A stretch of DNA of 64,000 bases from Cepaea nemoralis (Eukaryota > Mollusca > Gastropoda > Stylommatophora > Helicidae). The notes under the pieces are model-generated. The model did not search any database. It was not told the DNA's origin and saw only the letters and a list, made by a program, of their open reading frames with translations. Made by a program: the position numbers and the translations under genes. Numbering within the stretch: position 1 is the stretch's first letter; each line of letters begins with the position of its first letter. This document shows positions 44,050 through 55,850 of this stretch, piece after piece. The stretch lies in NCBI GenBank assembly GCA_014155875.1, contig JACEFZ010017451.1, forward strand, positions 238,501 to 302,500, read 5' to 3'.

Positions 44050-44175
44050 TGTTCATTGGTGTACATGAAGAATAGCCAATCACATGGTATGTATACATGA
44101 AGAATAGCCAATCACATGGTATGTATACATGAAGAATAGCCAATCACATGGCATGAACTAATGAAGAATAGCCAA
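44050..44175. repeat. ~32-bp repeat, four copies
   Basis: gaagaatagccaatcacatg gtatgtatacat recurs, the last copy diverged (caaatgcatggcatg). Confidence 0.9.
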
Positions 44176-44344
44176 ATGCATGGCATGTTACTTGGACAGA
44201 AGAGTTACAAATTACAACTCAGGTTTGCCAGAGGACTTGCAGCCAGCCAACCACCATCCTCATGCCAAATATGTTAGCCAAAATAAAAATGTGGAGACTA
44301 ATTAGACATGGAGAAGAGAAATTGACCCGGAGCACCAGAGTCTT

Positions 44345-44940
44345 GTGCTCCAGTGGAAGCCACAGTAACTAGTGTGCTGGCCTGCCAGCCCGGCGGGTAC
44401 ATGTTTGAATCCCAATCAATGCTGATTTGTTGAATTGACCTGGGCTTGCTGGTCACCTCAATACCCACTACAGTACCAGGTCATGCCCTGAGTAGATCAC
44501 GCGGCCGGCGTGACAATGACCATCTTACTCATTGAACTAGCACAATACTGACTACATCAACCACCAACTGCCCACTGGTCTATACATATGTGGGTGTGGC
44601 ACCATATACCATACATTGTCTGAAGGCTTCCTTACCTTACTTGTACCCACCTAGTGCTGATTATTTTTTTTGCATATCCTTTTTTAGGACATCGCTGTCA
44701 GCAACAGCATTTTACTGCTGTTGTTGATGCCTTAGCAAGTTTACGTTCAATAGTTTGCCATTGCTTTCTGAACGACCAGCTCCCATAATACCATCATGTT
44801 AAAACCAAACAAATCACATCCTTAAGGCCTTTGCCAAGGAGACCGGCACCAGTACTGATTGGTCTAAACAAATATGGAGCCAGCATCATGTACCCAAGTC
44901 TGTTCAAAGTGTGCAAGAGTTCTTTTGTGTACTGCCTTGT
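44345..44940 (+). mobile_element. SINE family E interrupted by an inverted SINE A
   Basis: 44345-44640 carries the head (gctggcctgccagcccggcg, box B-like tgtttgaatccc) and body. A SINE A on the minus strand follows at 44660-44850 (gcatatccttttttaggaca, atagtttgccattgctttct). SINE E sequence resumes with gtactgattggtctaaacaa and tgtgcaagagttct. Related words cacctagtgctgatt / caccagtactgatt flank the insert. Confidence 0.7.
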
Positions 44941-45127
44941 GAGCCTTGGGGGATCAACCACAGAAGACTGAGACTTGTACAGGCCAGCTCTAGTGTCCCA
45001 GGGAGAGATGAAGAGAAACTACAGACAGTGGCTTTGTTTCAGCATGTCCCAGTAGCTGCTTCGCTCATAGCTGCCATGTCTACACACAGTACAGTGTTTG
45101 TTTATTTGTGAATCTGGTTAAATATTA

Positions 45128-45480
45128 GTTGCATATCCTTTACAGGACATGGCAGTCAACCCCAGCATTTTTTGGCTTTTGTGATATCTTGGTAAAGTCT
45201 TAAAAGTTGAGAGGATTGATTTCATTGCTCCGGGTTTCATCCTATATGGCTCTGTCTCTTTCCGCAGTTCAGCCTGCCAAAAGCGGTGCACAAAGTATGA
45301 ACTCTGTAGCGCCAGTGACGACCCCCAGAATTCTTGGAGAAAACTGCACTCATGAACCAAAAAACGTAGCTCGAAATCGAAAGTTTATGTTCAGTAGTTT
45401 GCCACTGATTTCTGAACAACCGCACTCATACCTTTGTATGGGAACCAATGCAAGGCAGTCTGCATCTAAATCATCGTAGC
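45128..45480 (-). mobile_element. SINE family A with SINE family D nested inside
   Basis: 45128-45200 (gcatatcctttacaggacat) and 45390-45480 (tcagtagtttgccactgatt) are SINE A on the minus strand. 45205-45385 matches, inverted, the SINE D copies at 57025 and 60125 (cattgctccgggtttcatcc, gaactctgtagcgccagtga, cgaaatcgaa). Confidence 0.75.
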
Positions 45481-45726
45481 TGTGTAACGCCATCACCACA
45501 GATAAATGTATGTAAACAGTTAAGTACAATATTACCTGGGCAAGTCAGAGTTGCTGTTTCCCAAAATCTTGAATGTGAAAAGTTGGTGCCTGACATGTAT
45601 ATTATAATACAATTATAAAACATTTTGGCTTTAAGATGAATCAAAACCTGGCTAAACCATGACATGTAAATATGCTGTATATATAGCTTACAGTTTCAAA
45701 ACAATGTATCCCTTAGTGAATGTAAA

Positions 45727-46433
45727 CACAGAAGCCGCAGACGATAGATTGCATGGTTTATGGCCCGGCATGTCTCACTGTATCTCGTCAGGTGCATACT
45801 ACAGAGTTACATATCATATGAAGTGAAGACATGAATTATACTTTTGCTGAAATACTTAAAACACAATCACTGATATTGTTCAAATGTCGATCATTTGTTA
45901 TCCCCATGGTAATCACAAATGTAAAACGAAGCTTTTCCTTCTTTACAAAATTAGTTGTAACCAAAAATTGCTAATGAGATCAGTTTTCCCAAATCCCCGG
46001 GCAGCTGACAGGCCATAAAACTCGGATCTCAGGCTTCTCTAAACACCTGCTAATTTGCAGCCATATAGTTATTTCTTATATTGTATTCGGTGAACTATAA
46101 ATGATTGCTCAAATATACCAATATAGTTATTTCATATATTGTATTCAACAAACAATAAACGATTGCTCAAATATACCAAGATTCTAGAAATTAGACGATT
46201 CCAAGGAATTTTTTCAGATATGAAGACTTCATTTTAAATTTGCGATTACCATGGCGATAACAAGCCCCACATTCAAACAATATCAGTGACTATGTGTGTT
46301 AAGTATTTCAGCCAAAGTATAAGTCATGTATTTACTTTATATGAAATATAACTCTGCAGTATGCACCTCAAGAGATGCAGCAAAATATTCCCCAGGCAAT
46401 AAATCGTGTAACCTATTGTTTGTGACTTCTGTG
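45727..46433. mobile_element. Foldback (long inverted repeat) element
   Basis: The left arm begins cacagaag and the right arm ends cttctgtg. The arms, about 215 bp each, are near reverse complements: gcatactacagagttacata versus tataactctgcagtatgcac, ctgaaatacttaaaacacaa versus tgtgttaagtatttcagcc, ttatccccatggtaatcaca versus tgcgattaccatggcgataa. The ~275-bp centre has its own duplication (ctcaaatataccaa twice). No coding capacity. Confidence 0.85.
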
Positions 46434-46734
46434 CTTAAAGCTTAATGTTTCCTTATGTGTGTATGTGTGTGTGTTCGTTTATTTCAGTATAGTCACCAGA
46501 TCTTTTCATTGACAGGCTTGCCATTGTTGGCACATACATCTTCTTGTAACTGTTGTTGGATATTATGTAGATTAGGTATTGTTGTACATATTCCAACTTA
46601 TCCAGTACTTTGTGCTGTCATGCAAGTCTGAGACAATAAAGTGCTTTTGTCTTCTGCCCACAATCTGCTCTTCTGTGTTAGAAACATTATGTGGTCTATT
46701 TAGTTTAGTTCTACTCCTAACTCAAGTGAGTCCA

Positions 46735-46805
46735 GAGAATCTCAGCTCAGTGCACGAACTCCATAGCACCAGTGAGGATCCTGAAATACTTTGGGTAGAT
46801 TTTTA
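46735..46805 (-). mobile_element. SINE family D fragment
   Basis: tgcacgaactccatagcacc and agtgaggatcctgaaatac match the 3' half of SINE D in inverted orientation. Confidence 0.55.
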
Positions 46806-46807
46806 AC

Positions 46808-47036
46808 TCGAAATTATTGCCCGGGCAGCGCCGTTAGGCTACTATGTTTTAAATTTCCAACTACCAAGGGATTTTTTACGTGCGCAACAATACACAAGGG
46901 CATCCGATCTCACTACCCAGAAACCAGGGAAAATTTTTTTACTAGAGGTCCACGTGAAAAAATCCCGGCCCTCAATGGGGATTGAACCCGGGACCCCCAG
47001 CACTCGAGGCATACACCTCGAGACCACTCAGCCGCC
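46808..47036 (-). mobile_element. tRNA-derived SINE (family G)
   Basis: On the minus strand the head reads GGGGCGGCTGAGTGGTCTCG and box B-like CCCGGGTTCAATCCCCATT. The body follows with GGGCCGGGATTTTTTCACGT and ends near CCCGGGCAATAATTTCG. The head is close to a Leu/Ser-type tRNA. It is the only copy in the window. Confidence 0.75.
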
Positions 47037-47044
47037 CCCTAAAT

Positions 47045-47175
47045 GTGGTCTGCTCTAAATGGGAGTCGCGGTTGTACAGTGGTTAGATTCTCGTCTTCCA
47101 GCCCGCAGTTATGGGTTTGAATATGCATTAAGTCGATATTGAAAATTGTATTGGGCTTAAAATTTACACCAGGAA
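47045..47175 (+). mobile_element. tRNA-derived SINE (family H)
   Basis: Head tcgcggttgtacagtggtta gattctcgtc (box A-like), box B-like atgggtttgaatatgc, then a short body. It resembles a Glu/Asp-type tRNA with decayed stems, so it is not a functional tRNA. Confidence 0.65.
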
Positions 47176-47214
47176 ATGTCTGAACAGCGCAAAAATGCTT
47201 TTGAATATAAATGC

Positions 47215-47535
47215 AATAGACAGGTTCTTAGAATATCTTGCATACAGAACAGAACAAATGTATCTTAATCTATACGACAAGAACTGAATATTGAAGAAGG
47301 CTGGCTACTGAAGAGGATAAAACAAAGAAAGTTGAAATATTTTGGTCACTTGAAACGTCATGAAAGTTTGGAGGGGTATATGCCCTGGAAAAGAGGAAGA
47401 TGGGTGCAGGATGTGGCAGATGATCTCCAGATGGGTGTATCGGACACGGACATCTTGCTTATGACCAAGAAGTTTTCCGGAAGGTTGTTATGGGGGAGAG
47501 GTTCTGCAAAAGACATACATGCGACTGAATGAATG
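47215..47535 (+). mobile_element. Non-LTR ORF2 C-terminal fragment (second family)
   Basis: The plus strand reads MKYFGHLKRHESLEGYMP, then RWVQDVADDLQMGVSDTD and CKRHT-like remnants to a stop near 47532. It is the same family as 63545-64000 and 33930-34085. Confidence 0.75.
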
Positions 47536-47672
47536 AGATGTCTTGTATGCGACAGGCGAGATATTAACCGTGCACCCACCCAGCCACCCACCCAGTGCCA
47601 GAATGAGATGTCTTGTAGGCGACAGGCAAGATATTAACCGTGCACCCACCCAGCCACCCACCCAGTGCCATT
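47536..47672. repeat. ~68-bp tandem duplication
   Basis: gaatgagatgtcttgta-gcgacaggc followed by gatattaaccgtgcaccca and ccacccacccagtgcca occurs twice, nearly identical. Confidence 0.9.
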
Positions 47673-47689
47673 TGGTTTACACAAATATG

Positions 47690-47745
47690 GGTCCAGCTTC
47701 ACGTATCCATTGTGCCTTAAGATGTGTAAAAGTGTCCTTGACTTT
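47690..47745 (+). mobile_element. SINE family E 3' fragment
   Basis: gtttacacaaatatgggtcc and cattgtgccttaagatgtgt match the SINE E body. Confidence 0.55.
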
Positions 47746-47879
47746 TTACTCTGGGTTCAAGGTCGGTGCATTGAATGTCGTGTGTGGCAACAGTCACATG
47801 GCGGAAATGGGGCATTCGGTGGCATGGTCATGGTTGCCACACTGCCGGTGTATCAGGGTGGCAGTCAGGGTGGCGCATG

Positions 47880-49115
47880 AGGAGACGATGGGGTGGCTGT
47901 CAGGGTGGGGCACGTGGAGACGATGGGGTGGCTGTCAGGGTGGGGCATGTGTAGACGGCGGGGTGACAGTCAGAGTGGGGCATGTGTAGACGGCGGGGTG
48001 GGGCACGTGTAGACGATGGGGTGGCTGTCAGGGTGGGGCACTTGTAGACGGCGGGGTGACAGTCAGATGGGGCATGTGTAGACGATGGGGTGACAGTCAG
48101 AGTGGGGCATGTGTAGACGGCGGGGTGGGGCACGTGTAGATGATGGGGTGGCTGTCAGGGTGGGGCACTTGTAGACGGCGGAGACGATGGGGTGACAGTC
48201 AGAGTGGGGCATGTGTAAACGGCGGGGTGGGGCACGTGTAGACGATGGGGTGGCTGTCAGGGTGGGGCACTTGTAGACGGCGGGGTGACAGTCAGAGTGG
48301 GGCATGTGTAGACGATGGGGTGACAGTCAGAGTGGGGCATGTGTAGACGATGGGGTGACAGTCAGAGTGGGGCATGTGTAGACGGCGGGGTGACAGTCAG
48401 GGTGGGGCACGTGTAGACTGCGGGGTGACAGTCAGAGTGGGGCATGTGTAGACGGCGGGGTGATAGTCAGAGTGGGGCACGTGTAGACGATGGGGTGGCT
48501 GTCAGGGTGGGGCATGTGTAGACGATGGGGTGACAGTCAGAGTAGGGCATGTGTAGACGGCGGGGTGACAGTCAGGGTGGGGCATGTGTAGACGATGGGG
48601 TTGACAGTCAGAGTGGGGCACGTGTAGACGGCGGGGTGACAGCCAGAGTGGGGCATGTGTAGACGATGGGGTGACAGTCAGAGTGGGGCATGTGTAGACG
48701 GCGGAGTGACAGTCAGGGTGGGGCATGTGTAGACGGCGGGGTGACAGTCAGAGTGGGGCATGTGTAGACGATGGGGTGATAGTCAGAGTGGGGCATGTGT
48801 AGACGGCGGAGTGATAGTCAGGGTGGGGCATGTGTAGACGGCGGAGTGATAGTCAGGGTGGGGCATGTGTAGACGGCGGAGTGATAGTCAGGGTGGGGCA
48901 TGTGTAGACGATGGGGTGACAGTCAGAGTGGGGCATGTGTAGACGGCGGAGTGACAGTCAGGGTGGGGCATGTGTAGACGGCGGGGGTGACAGGGTGGGG
49001 CACGTGTAGACGATGGGGTGGCTGTCAGGGTGGGGCATGTGTAGACGGCGGGGTGACAGTCAGGGTGGGGCACGTGTAGACGATGGGGTGACAGTCAGAG
49101 TGGGGCATGTGTAGA
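47880..49115. repeat. 35-bp GC-rich minisatellite, about 34 units
   Basis: Unit gtgtagacggcggggtgaca gtcagagtggggcat with variants acgatgggg and ggctgtcaggg. Spacing of tgtgtagac is exactly 35 bp at 48901/48936. It runs up to the edge of the Penelope-like element; the ATG of that long open frame is in the last unit. Confidence 0.95.
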
Positions 49116-51830
49116 TACATCATGTTCTGTTTCAGCCTATTACCTACTGATCTCAAACAAACGTGTACGGATCTCGGCATCTACATTCTTAAGAAGACTC
49201 GAACCACCTGCCATGTTCACTTCTTAACAGCGTGCTTAAGATCGCGTATAGTGCCCCGAGGGTTCTCGTCACTGTTCCACCCGGCAGCAGGCAATCTTAA
49301 CAGCCAGTCTGTGACACGTTTGTTACAGATTGACAGACAATGCTCCTTTAGTCGCATGCGGTGTATAGTGGCTAATTACGGGTACCAACTATCGGACCTC
49401 ACGTCTCAAATTACAAAGCTATCGACACGCCTACGCGAGTTGACCACCCATAATTACTTTTTGTACTGTGTCATCCGTACTGTTATCAATACCTCTAACC
49501 ATGCACTATATAAATCTCTATCTGTAGCTAAGCAGGCAAAAATGGCGGGTCTTCGTACCCGCTTGCCCCCCACTCCCCCTTCAACCCAGCCGGTGGATAA
49601 TAGGCCCGACAATCGCGTAGTCTGCATTCCCCCTGATCTCCCTCTGTCAGACTTTGAGAGGGCGGTCTTGAACAAAGGCCTCCGTTTCATTCCGTTGCGA
49701 CCATCGGTCGACTATTATACAGTACTACAGGACGTACATAGGTTTCACCGTACTCTCCGACTGAAATACTTCTTCAGCACTAAAACCAACAACTCCGCCA
49801 CTCCCACCCCCTCCAGCCCAGCTGATGACTTTTCAGAATTTCCAAGAGCCAAGTCTTCGTGGACACCTAACCCTGGATCTTCTAAGGCATTAGACCTGTT
49901 CATCGACAAAACGCTTTTTGACATTCAGAAACTGCGACCAAGACCACTCAGACGTTCCAACCTCACTTCAGATGAAAGGGAGGCGCTGACCCAACTTCAA
50001 CGTCGGGACGACATCATCATTAAACCCGCTGACAAGGGTGGAGCAGTCGTTGTTTGGCGGAAGGACTTGTACATTGCAGAAGGACATAAACAACTCAGTG
50101 ATGGGTCTTTCTACCAACCACGCCCAACAGATGACACAGTCGACAATAACCACCAGGTCAAACTGGTCACTTCTGCGCTGATCCAACAAGGGCTTCTTCC
50201 CCCAGAAGCCAAGTCTTTAAATAAATATGACAGCTGCTTGGGCAGATCAATGTTTTGTATGCTGCCCAAAACACACAAACTGAACAATCCGGGCAGACCG
50301 ATCGTATCAGCCTGTGCATGCCCCACTGAGCACATATCCGGGTTCTTAGACAGAATTTTCCAACCGCTGGTTGGTGACCTCCCATCATATTTGAAAGACA
50401 CCAACCATGCGATAGCGACGTTTGAATCTATAACATTCACGTCTGATACCCAGTATCACATCTTCACCCTTGATGTGACCTCACTATACACGTCTATCCC
50501 ACATAATGATGGTCTCTCAGCTATAAAGTTCTTCCTTGACAGGCGTCCCAACCCTACTATTGCCACGGACGCTATTCTGCGCCTGGCTGAGCTGGTCCTT
50601 ACTCTCAACTCATTTGAGTTTAACGGCCAGTACTTCAATCAGATCAGCGGGGTTGCAATGGGTACTAAAATGGGCCCTAGCTACGCATGCCTCTTTATGG
50701 GCCACCTTGAGTACCAGATATGGCAACTCTACAACGGTAGAATCCCTGAACTATACAGGCGATACATCGATGATGGTGTTGGTGTCACCAGTATGCCACG
50801 GGCGGATCTCGAAAAATTCATAGACTTCTTCTCCAACTTTCATCCTTCTATCAAACTCACTTCCCATATTTCCTCTACTTCTGTCAACTTCTTAGACATT
50901 ACTGTTTCTATTGGGACCCATGGTCTCACCACGACGGTCTACTACAAACCGACAGACTCTCACGCCTTTCTACTCTACACCTCCTCTCACCCTCCGGCCT
51001 GCAAAGACGCTATTCCTTATTCTCAACTTCTGCGCCTTCGACGACTATGCCAAAATGATGAGGATTTTCAGCACAATGCTCAGGAAATGTTGGACTTCTT
51101 CAGGCTTCGTGGCTATCCTGATCATGTCCTATCATCAGCCTTCCGCCGGGTTCTACCCGTTAGCCGCGCAGAGGCTCTCACCTCTGCACCTAGACCAAAA
51201 AACCTTCGACCGGTACTTTCTCTTACCTACCATCCGCATAATTTTTCAGTCAAGAATATCCTCTTTCGACATCTATCTATCCTTCAAGCTGACCCTACTA
51301 CCAGCGCGATATTTTCAGAGAAACCACTAGTGGCCTACAGACGTGACCGCAACCTCAGGGATGTACTCGTCCACAATAGAGTACAGGGATTTCCACCTCC
51401 ACCCTCACAATTAGGAACTAAGGCTTGCCTGAGATCTCGATGCAAGACCTGCCCATATGTGATCCACACTCCAGTAGTGCGATTCCCCAAAGGCAATTTA
51501 CGCATCACAGAAGAATTTTCCTGCACCAGTCGCAACATCATTTACGCCATAATATGCAAAAGGTGTGATATGAAGTACATTGGGGAGACGGGTCTCATGC
51601 TAGCCGACAGATTCCGCCAACATCTGATGGACATCAACACCAACGAGAGCAAGCCTGTCTCCACCCACTTCAATAGCGCCAACCATCAAGGTGCTTCCGA
51701 TGTCCAGGTCACTGGCATCCAGTCCTGCTCCTCTGGTCAGCAACATCGCAAGAATACAGAAAACCGGCTCATATTCACTATGGGGTGCCTAACACCACAC
51801 GGCCTCAACACCCAACATAGTTTCATCTAA
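49107..51830 (+). CDS. Penelope-like element polyprotein: reverse transcriptase plus GIY-YIG endonuclease
   Basis: A single open frame of 907 codons. The N-terminal ~330 residues are a PLE-type leader (DFERAVLNKGLRFIPLRP) and KPADKGGAVVV near residue 310. Reverse transcriptase motifs follow: FTLDVTSLYTSIP (about 452-464), GVAMGTKMGPSYACL (about 516-530) and RRYIDDG (about 551-557, catalytic Asp pair). After LRDVLVHNRVQGF comes a Cys cluster (ACLRSRCKTCPY, about 772-783). A GIY-YIG nuclease follows: NIIYAIICKRC (about 811-821), KYIGETG, an Arg helix (DRFRQH) and the Glu in ENRLIF. Known: PLEs retrotranspose with these two domains. No stops or shifts are seen, so it could be active. The first ATG (49107) sits in satellite sequence; the real start may be internal (49124 or later) or lost. 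Confidence 0.93.
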   Translation: MCRYIMFCFSLLPTDLKQTCTDLGIYILKKTRTTCHVHFLTACLRSRIVPRGFSSLFHPAAGNLNSQSVTRLLQIDRQCSFSRMRCIVANYGYQLSDLTSQITKLSTRLRELTTHNYFLYCVIRTVINTSNHALYKSLSVAKQAKMAGLRTRLPPTPPSTQPVDNRPDNRVVCIPPDLPLSDFERAVLNKGLRFIPLRPSVDYYTVLQDVHRFHRTLRLKYFFSTKTNNSATPTPSSPADDFSEFPRAKSSWTPNPGSSKALDLFIDKTLFDIQKLRPRPLRRSNLTSDEREALTQLQRRDDIIIKPADKGGAVVVWRKDLYIAEGHKQLSDGSFYQPRPTDDTVDNNHQVKLVTSALIQQGLLPPEAKSLNKYDSCLGRSMFCMLPKTHKLNNPGRPIVSACACPTEHISGFLDRIFQPLVGDLPSYLKDTNHAIATFESITFTSDTQYHIFTLDVTSLYTSIPHNDGLSAIKFFLDRRPNPTIATDAILRLAELVLTLNSFEFNGQYFNQISGVAMGTKMGPSYACLFMGHLEYQIWQLYNGRIPELYRRYIDDGVGVTSMPRADLEKFIDFFSNFHPSIKLTSHISSTSVNFLDITVSIGTHGLTTTVYYKPTDSHAFLLYTSSHPPACKDAIPYSQLLRLRRLCQNDEDFQHNAQEMLDFFRLRGYPDHVLSSAFRRVLPVSRAEALTSAPRPKNLRPVLSLTYHPHNFSVKNILFRHLSILQADPTTSAIFSEKPLVAYRRDRNLRDVLVHNRVQGFPPPPSQLGTKACLRSRCKTCPYVIHTPVVRFPKGNLRITEEFSCTSRNIIYAIICKRCDMKYIGETGLMLADRFRQHLMDINTNESKPVSTHFNSANHQGASDVQVTGIQSCSSGQQHRKNTENRLIFTMGCLTPHGLNTQHSFI

Positions 51831-51960
51831 TCGTAGTCATTTCCCCTCCCCACTCTGTTGCTTCCACACCCTCCTGATATCACCCTTGTCCGGCCTCCAA
51901 CTTATCCTCTACCCTGTCCCCTATGCCATGTGTGGCGTGTCGTAGGCTCTTTTCCAATCT
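51831..51960 (+). other. Start of PLE 3' untranslated region
   Basis: Pyrimidine-rich unique sequence between the PLE stop and the first satellite unit. No polyadenylation signal was seen. Confidence 0.5.
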
Positions 51961-52711
51961 CTCTCTCTCTGTCTCTCTCTCAATCTCTCATTCTCCCTCA
52001 ACAATCGTGCTTCTCTGTGCCTACCTATGCCATGGGTGGAGTGTCATAGGCTGTTTTCCAATCTATCTCTCTCAATCTCTCTCTCTTTCAATCTCTCTCT
52101 CTCTCTCACTTTCTCTCAACAATCGTGCTTCTCTGTGCCCACCTATGCCATGTGTGACGGGTCGTAGGCCCTTTTCCAATCTTCTCTCTCTCTTTCTCTC
52201 TTTCTCGGTCTCAATCTTTCTCTCTCTCTCTCTCTCATTCTCTCTCACCAATCGGGCTCCTCTGTGGACATTACTTATGCCATGTGTGGCGTGTCGTAGG
52301 CTCTCTTCCAATCTCTCTCTCCCCCTCTCTCTCTCTCGTTCTCTCTCTCAATCTCTCTCTCATTCAATCTCAACGATTGTGCTTCCCTGCGCCTACCTAT
52401 GCCATGTGTGGCGTGTCGCCCCTATGCCATGGGTGGCGTGTCGTAGGCTCTTTTCCTATCTCTCTCTGTCTCTCTCTCAATCTCTCTCTCTCATTCTCCC
52501 TCAATAATCGTGCTTCTCTGTACCTACCTATGCCATGGGTGGAGTGTCGTAGACTTTTTTCTCATCTCTCTCTCAATCTCTCTCTCTCTCAATCTCTCTC
52601 TCTCATTCTCCCTCAACAATCGTGCTTCTCTGTGCCTATCTATGCCATGGGTGACGGGTCGTAGGCCCTGTTCCAATCTTCACTCTCTCTTTCTCTCTTT
52701 CTCGGTCTCAA

Positions 52712-52759
<48 letters not shown>

Positions 52760-53178
52760 AATCGTGCTTATCTGTGCCTACCTATGCCATGTGTGGCGTG
52801 TCATAGGCTCTTTCCTAATCTCTCTCTGCCCCCCTCTCTCTCTCTCTCTTTCTCTCTCGCAATCTCTCTCTCATTCAATCTCAACGATCGTGCTTCTCTG
52901 CGCCTACCTATGCCAGGTGTGGCGTGTCGTAAGCTCTTTTGCAATCTCTGTCTCTCTCAATCTCTCTCTCTCTCATTCTTTCCCAACAATCGTGCTTCTC
53001 TGTGCCTACAGATAGTCATGTGCGGCGTGTCGTAGGCTCTCTTCCGATCTCTCTTTTTCGATCTCTCTCTCTCTCTCTCTCGATCTCTCTCAATCTCTCT
53101 CTCTCGCTCATTCTCTCTCAACAATAGTGCTTCTCTGTGCCTACCTATGCCATGTGTGGCGTGTCGTAGACTCTTTTC

Positions 53179-53235
<57 letters not shown>
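51905..53235. repeat. Satellite with embedded (CT)n, short units (~110-140 bp)
   Basis: About 11 units. Each has tatgccatgtgtggcgtgtc gtaggctcttttcc, a (ct)n block of variable length with interspersed caat, then caacaatcgtgcttctctgt gcctacc. Length variation is mostly in the (ct)n part. Confidence 0.93.
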
Positions 53236-53241
<6 letters not shown>

Positions 53242-53469
53242 ATCTTGCTTCTCGGTGTCTACCTATTCCAACTATATTGCTGGTGGTCTGATGTTACACA
53301 ACCACTTGGGGGGGGGGGGGGGGGTTGATCCTCATATACGTTGTATAAAAATCAACCGTGCTGGCTCTATTTCATAGGGTACAGTATGAGTGAAGCCTCG
53401 TATATGTAGACCGATCGACCCCATACACATCCGGTGGCGTGCCGTAGGCACTTCTCCAATCTCTATCTC

Positions 53470-53533
<64 letters not shown>

Positions 53534-53737
53534 CTCACTTCTCTGTGCCTACATATTCCAACCATATTGCCGGTGGTCTGATTTCAACACAACCACTGGG
53601 TGAATTGATCCTCAAATACGTTGTATAACAATCAACCTTACTGCCTCTATTCCATAGGGGACAGTATGAGGGAAGCCTCGTATTTGTAGACTGACCGACC
53701 CCGGATACATCAGGGGCGTGTCGTAGGCACTTTTCCA

Positions 53738-53792
<55 letters not shown>

Positions 53793-53999
53793 TCTCTTCC
53801 ATCTTGCTTCTCTGTGCCTACATGTCCCAACTATATTGCCGGTGGTCTGATTTTAACACAACCACTGAGTGATTTGACCCTCAAATACGTTGTATAACAA
53901 TCAACCTTACTGCCCCGAATTCATAGGGAACAGTATGAGTGAAGCCTCGTATTTGTGGACCGACCGACCCCGCATACATCAGGGGCGTGTCGTAGGCAC

Positions 54000-54061
<62 letters not shown>

Positions 54062-54259
54062 CTTTCTTCTCGGTGCCTACATATTCCAACTATATTGCCA
54101 GGGATCTGATTTCAAAACTACCACTGGATGATTTGATCCTCAAATACGTTGTATAACAATCAACCTTACTGCCCCGAATCCATAGGGAACAGTATGAGTG
54201 AAGCCTCGTATTTGTAGACCGACCGACCCCGCATACATCAGGGGCGTGTCGTAGGCACT

Positions 54260-54339
<80 letters not shown>

Positions 54340-54535
54340 GGCTTCTCTGTACCCACATATTCCAACTATATTGCCGGTGGTCTGATTTTAACACAACCAC
54401 TGGAAGATTTGATCCTCAAATTCGTGGTATAGCAATTAACCTTACTGCCTCTATTCCATAGAGAACAGTAGGAGTGAAGCCTCGCATTTGTAGACCTACC
54501 CACTCTGCATTCCTCATGCGGTATATCGCATGCAG

Positions 54536-54607
<72 letters not shown>

Positions 54608-54823
54608 TACATCTTGCTTCTCTGTGCCTACCTACTTCACTTGTATTACCAGTGGTTGGATCTCACACAGCCCCATCAACTCGTACACTGGACGAGTGGC
54701 TCCTGAAGTGTGCTTTGTAACAATCAACCATACTGACTATTTCATAGGGGACAGTACGAGGGAAACGTCATACTTTGTAGACTGACGCGCCCCACATGCC
54801 TCATGTGGTATATCACAGGCACT

Positions 54824-54882
<59 letters not shown>

Positions 54883-55101
54883 TACATCTTGCTTCTCTGT
54901 GCCCACCCACTTCACTTGTATTACCAGTGGTTATATCTCACACAGCCCTAACAACTCAAACACTGGGCGAGAGGCTCCTGAAGTGTACTGTGCAATAATC
55001 AACCATACTGACTATGTCATAGGGTACAGTACGAGGGAAACGTCGTACACGTAGACCGACGCGCCCCACACGCCTCATGTGGTATATCACAGGCACTTTT
55101 C

Positions 55102-55132
<31 letters not shown>

Positions 55133-55790
55133 CCTCTCTCTCTCTTTCACCCTCTCGCTCTCTCCCTCTCTCTCTCTCACTCCCTCTCTCGCTCTCTCTC
55201 TCCCTCTCTCACTCCCTCTCGCGCTTTCTCTCCCTCCCTTGATCTCTCTCGTGCCCTCCTCCTCTCTCGCTCTCACCCTCCCTCACTCTCTCTCTCCCCC
55301 TCTCTCCCTCCCTCTCTCTCCCTCTCTCTCCCTCTCTCTCTCCCTCTCCCCCTCTCTCCCTCCCTTTCTCTCTATCTCTCTCCCTCTCTCTCTCCCTCTC
55401 TCTCTCCCTCTCTCTCTTCCTCTCCCCCTCTCTCTCTCCCTTTCTCTCTATCTCTCTCCCTCTCTCTCTCCCTCTCCCTCCTCTCCCCCCCTCCTCTCTT
55501 CTCCCTCTCTCTCCCTCTCTCTCCCCCCTTTCGCGCTCTCTCTCTCTCACTATCTCTCTCCCTCTCTCTCTCCTCTTACATCTGGCTTCTCTGTGCATAC
55601 CTTCTTCACGTGCATTGCCAGTGGTTGGATCTTACACAACCCCAACAACTCTAGGACTGGGCGAGGGGCTCCTGAAGCGCGTTGTATGACTAGCAACCAT
55701 ACCGACTATTTCGTAGGTTACAATATACCCCATGTGGTAGGTCGCAGGCACTTTTCCTCTCTCTGTCTCTCTCTGTCTGTCTCTCTCTCG

Positions 55791-55850
<60 letters not shown>

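Noticed and set aside
47045..47120. Possible tRNA-Glu/Asp gene
   Set aside because: Box A/B-like but stems are decayed, and non-tRNA SINE-like sequence continues.
47900..49073. Repeated HAPP/CPTLT open frames on the minus strand
   Set aside because: 35-bp satellite translation; the unit is not a multiple of three and the frames start and stop erratically.
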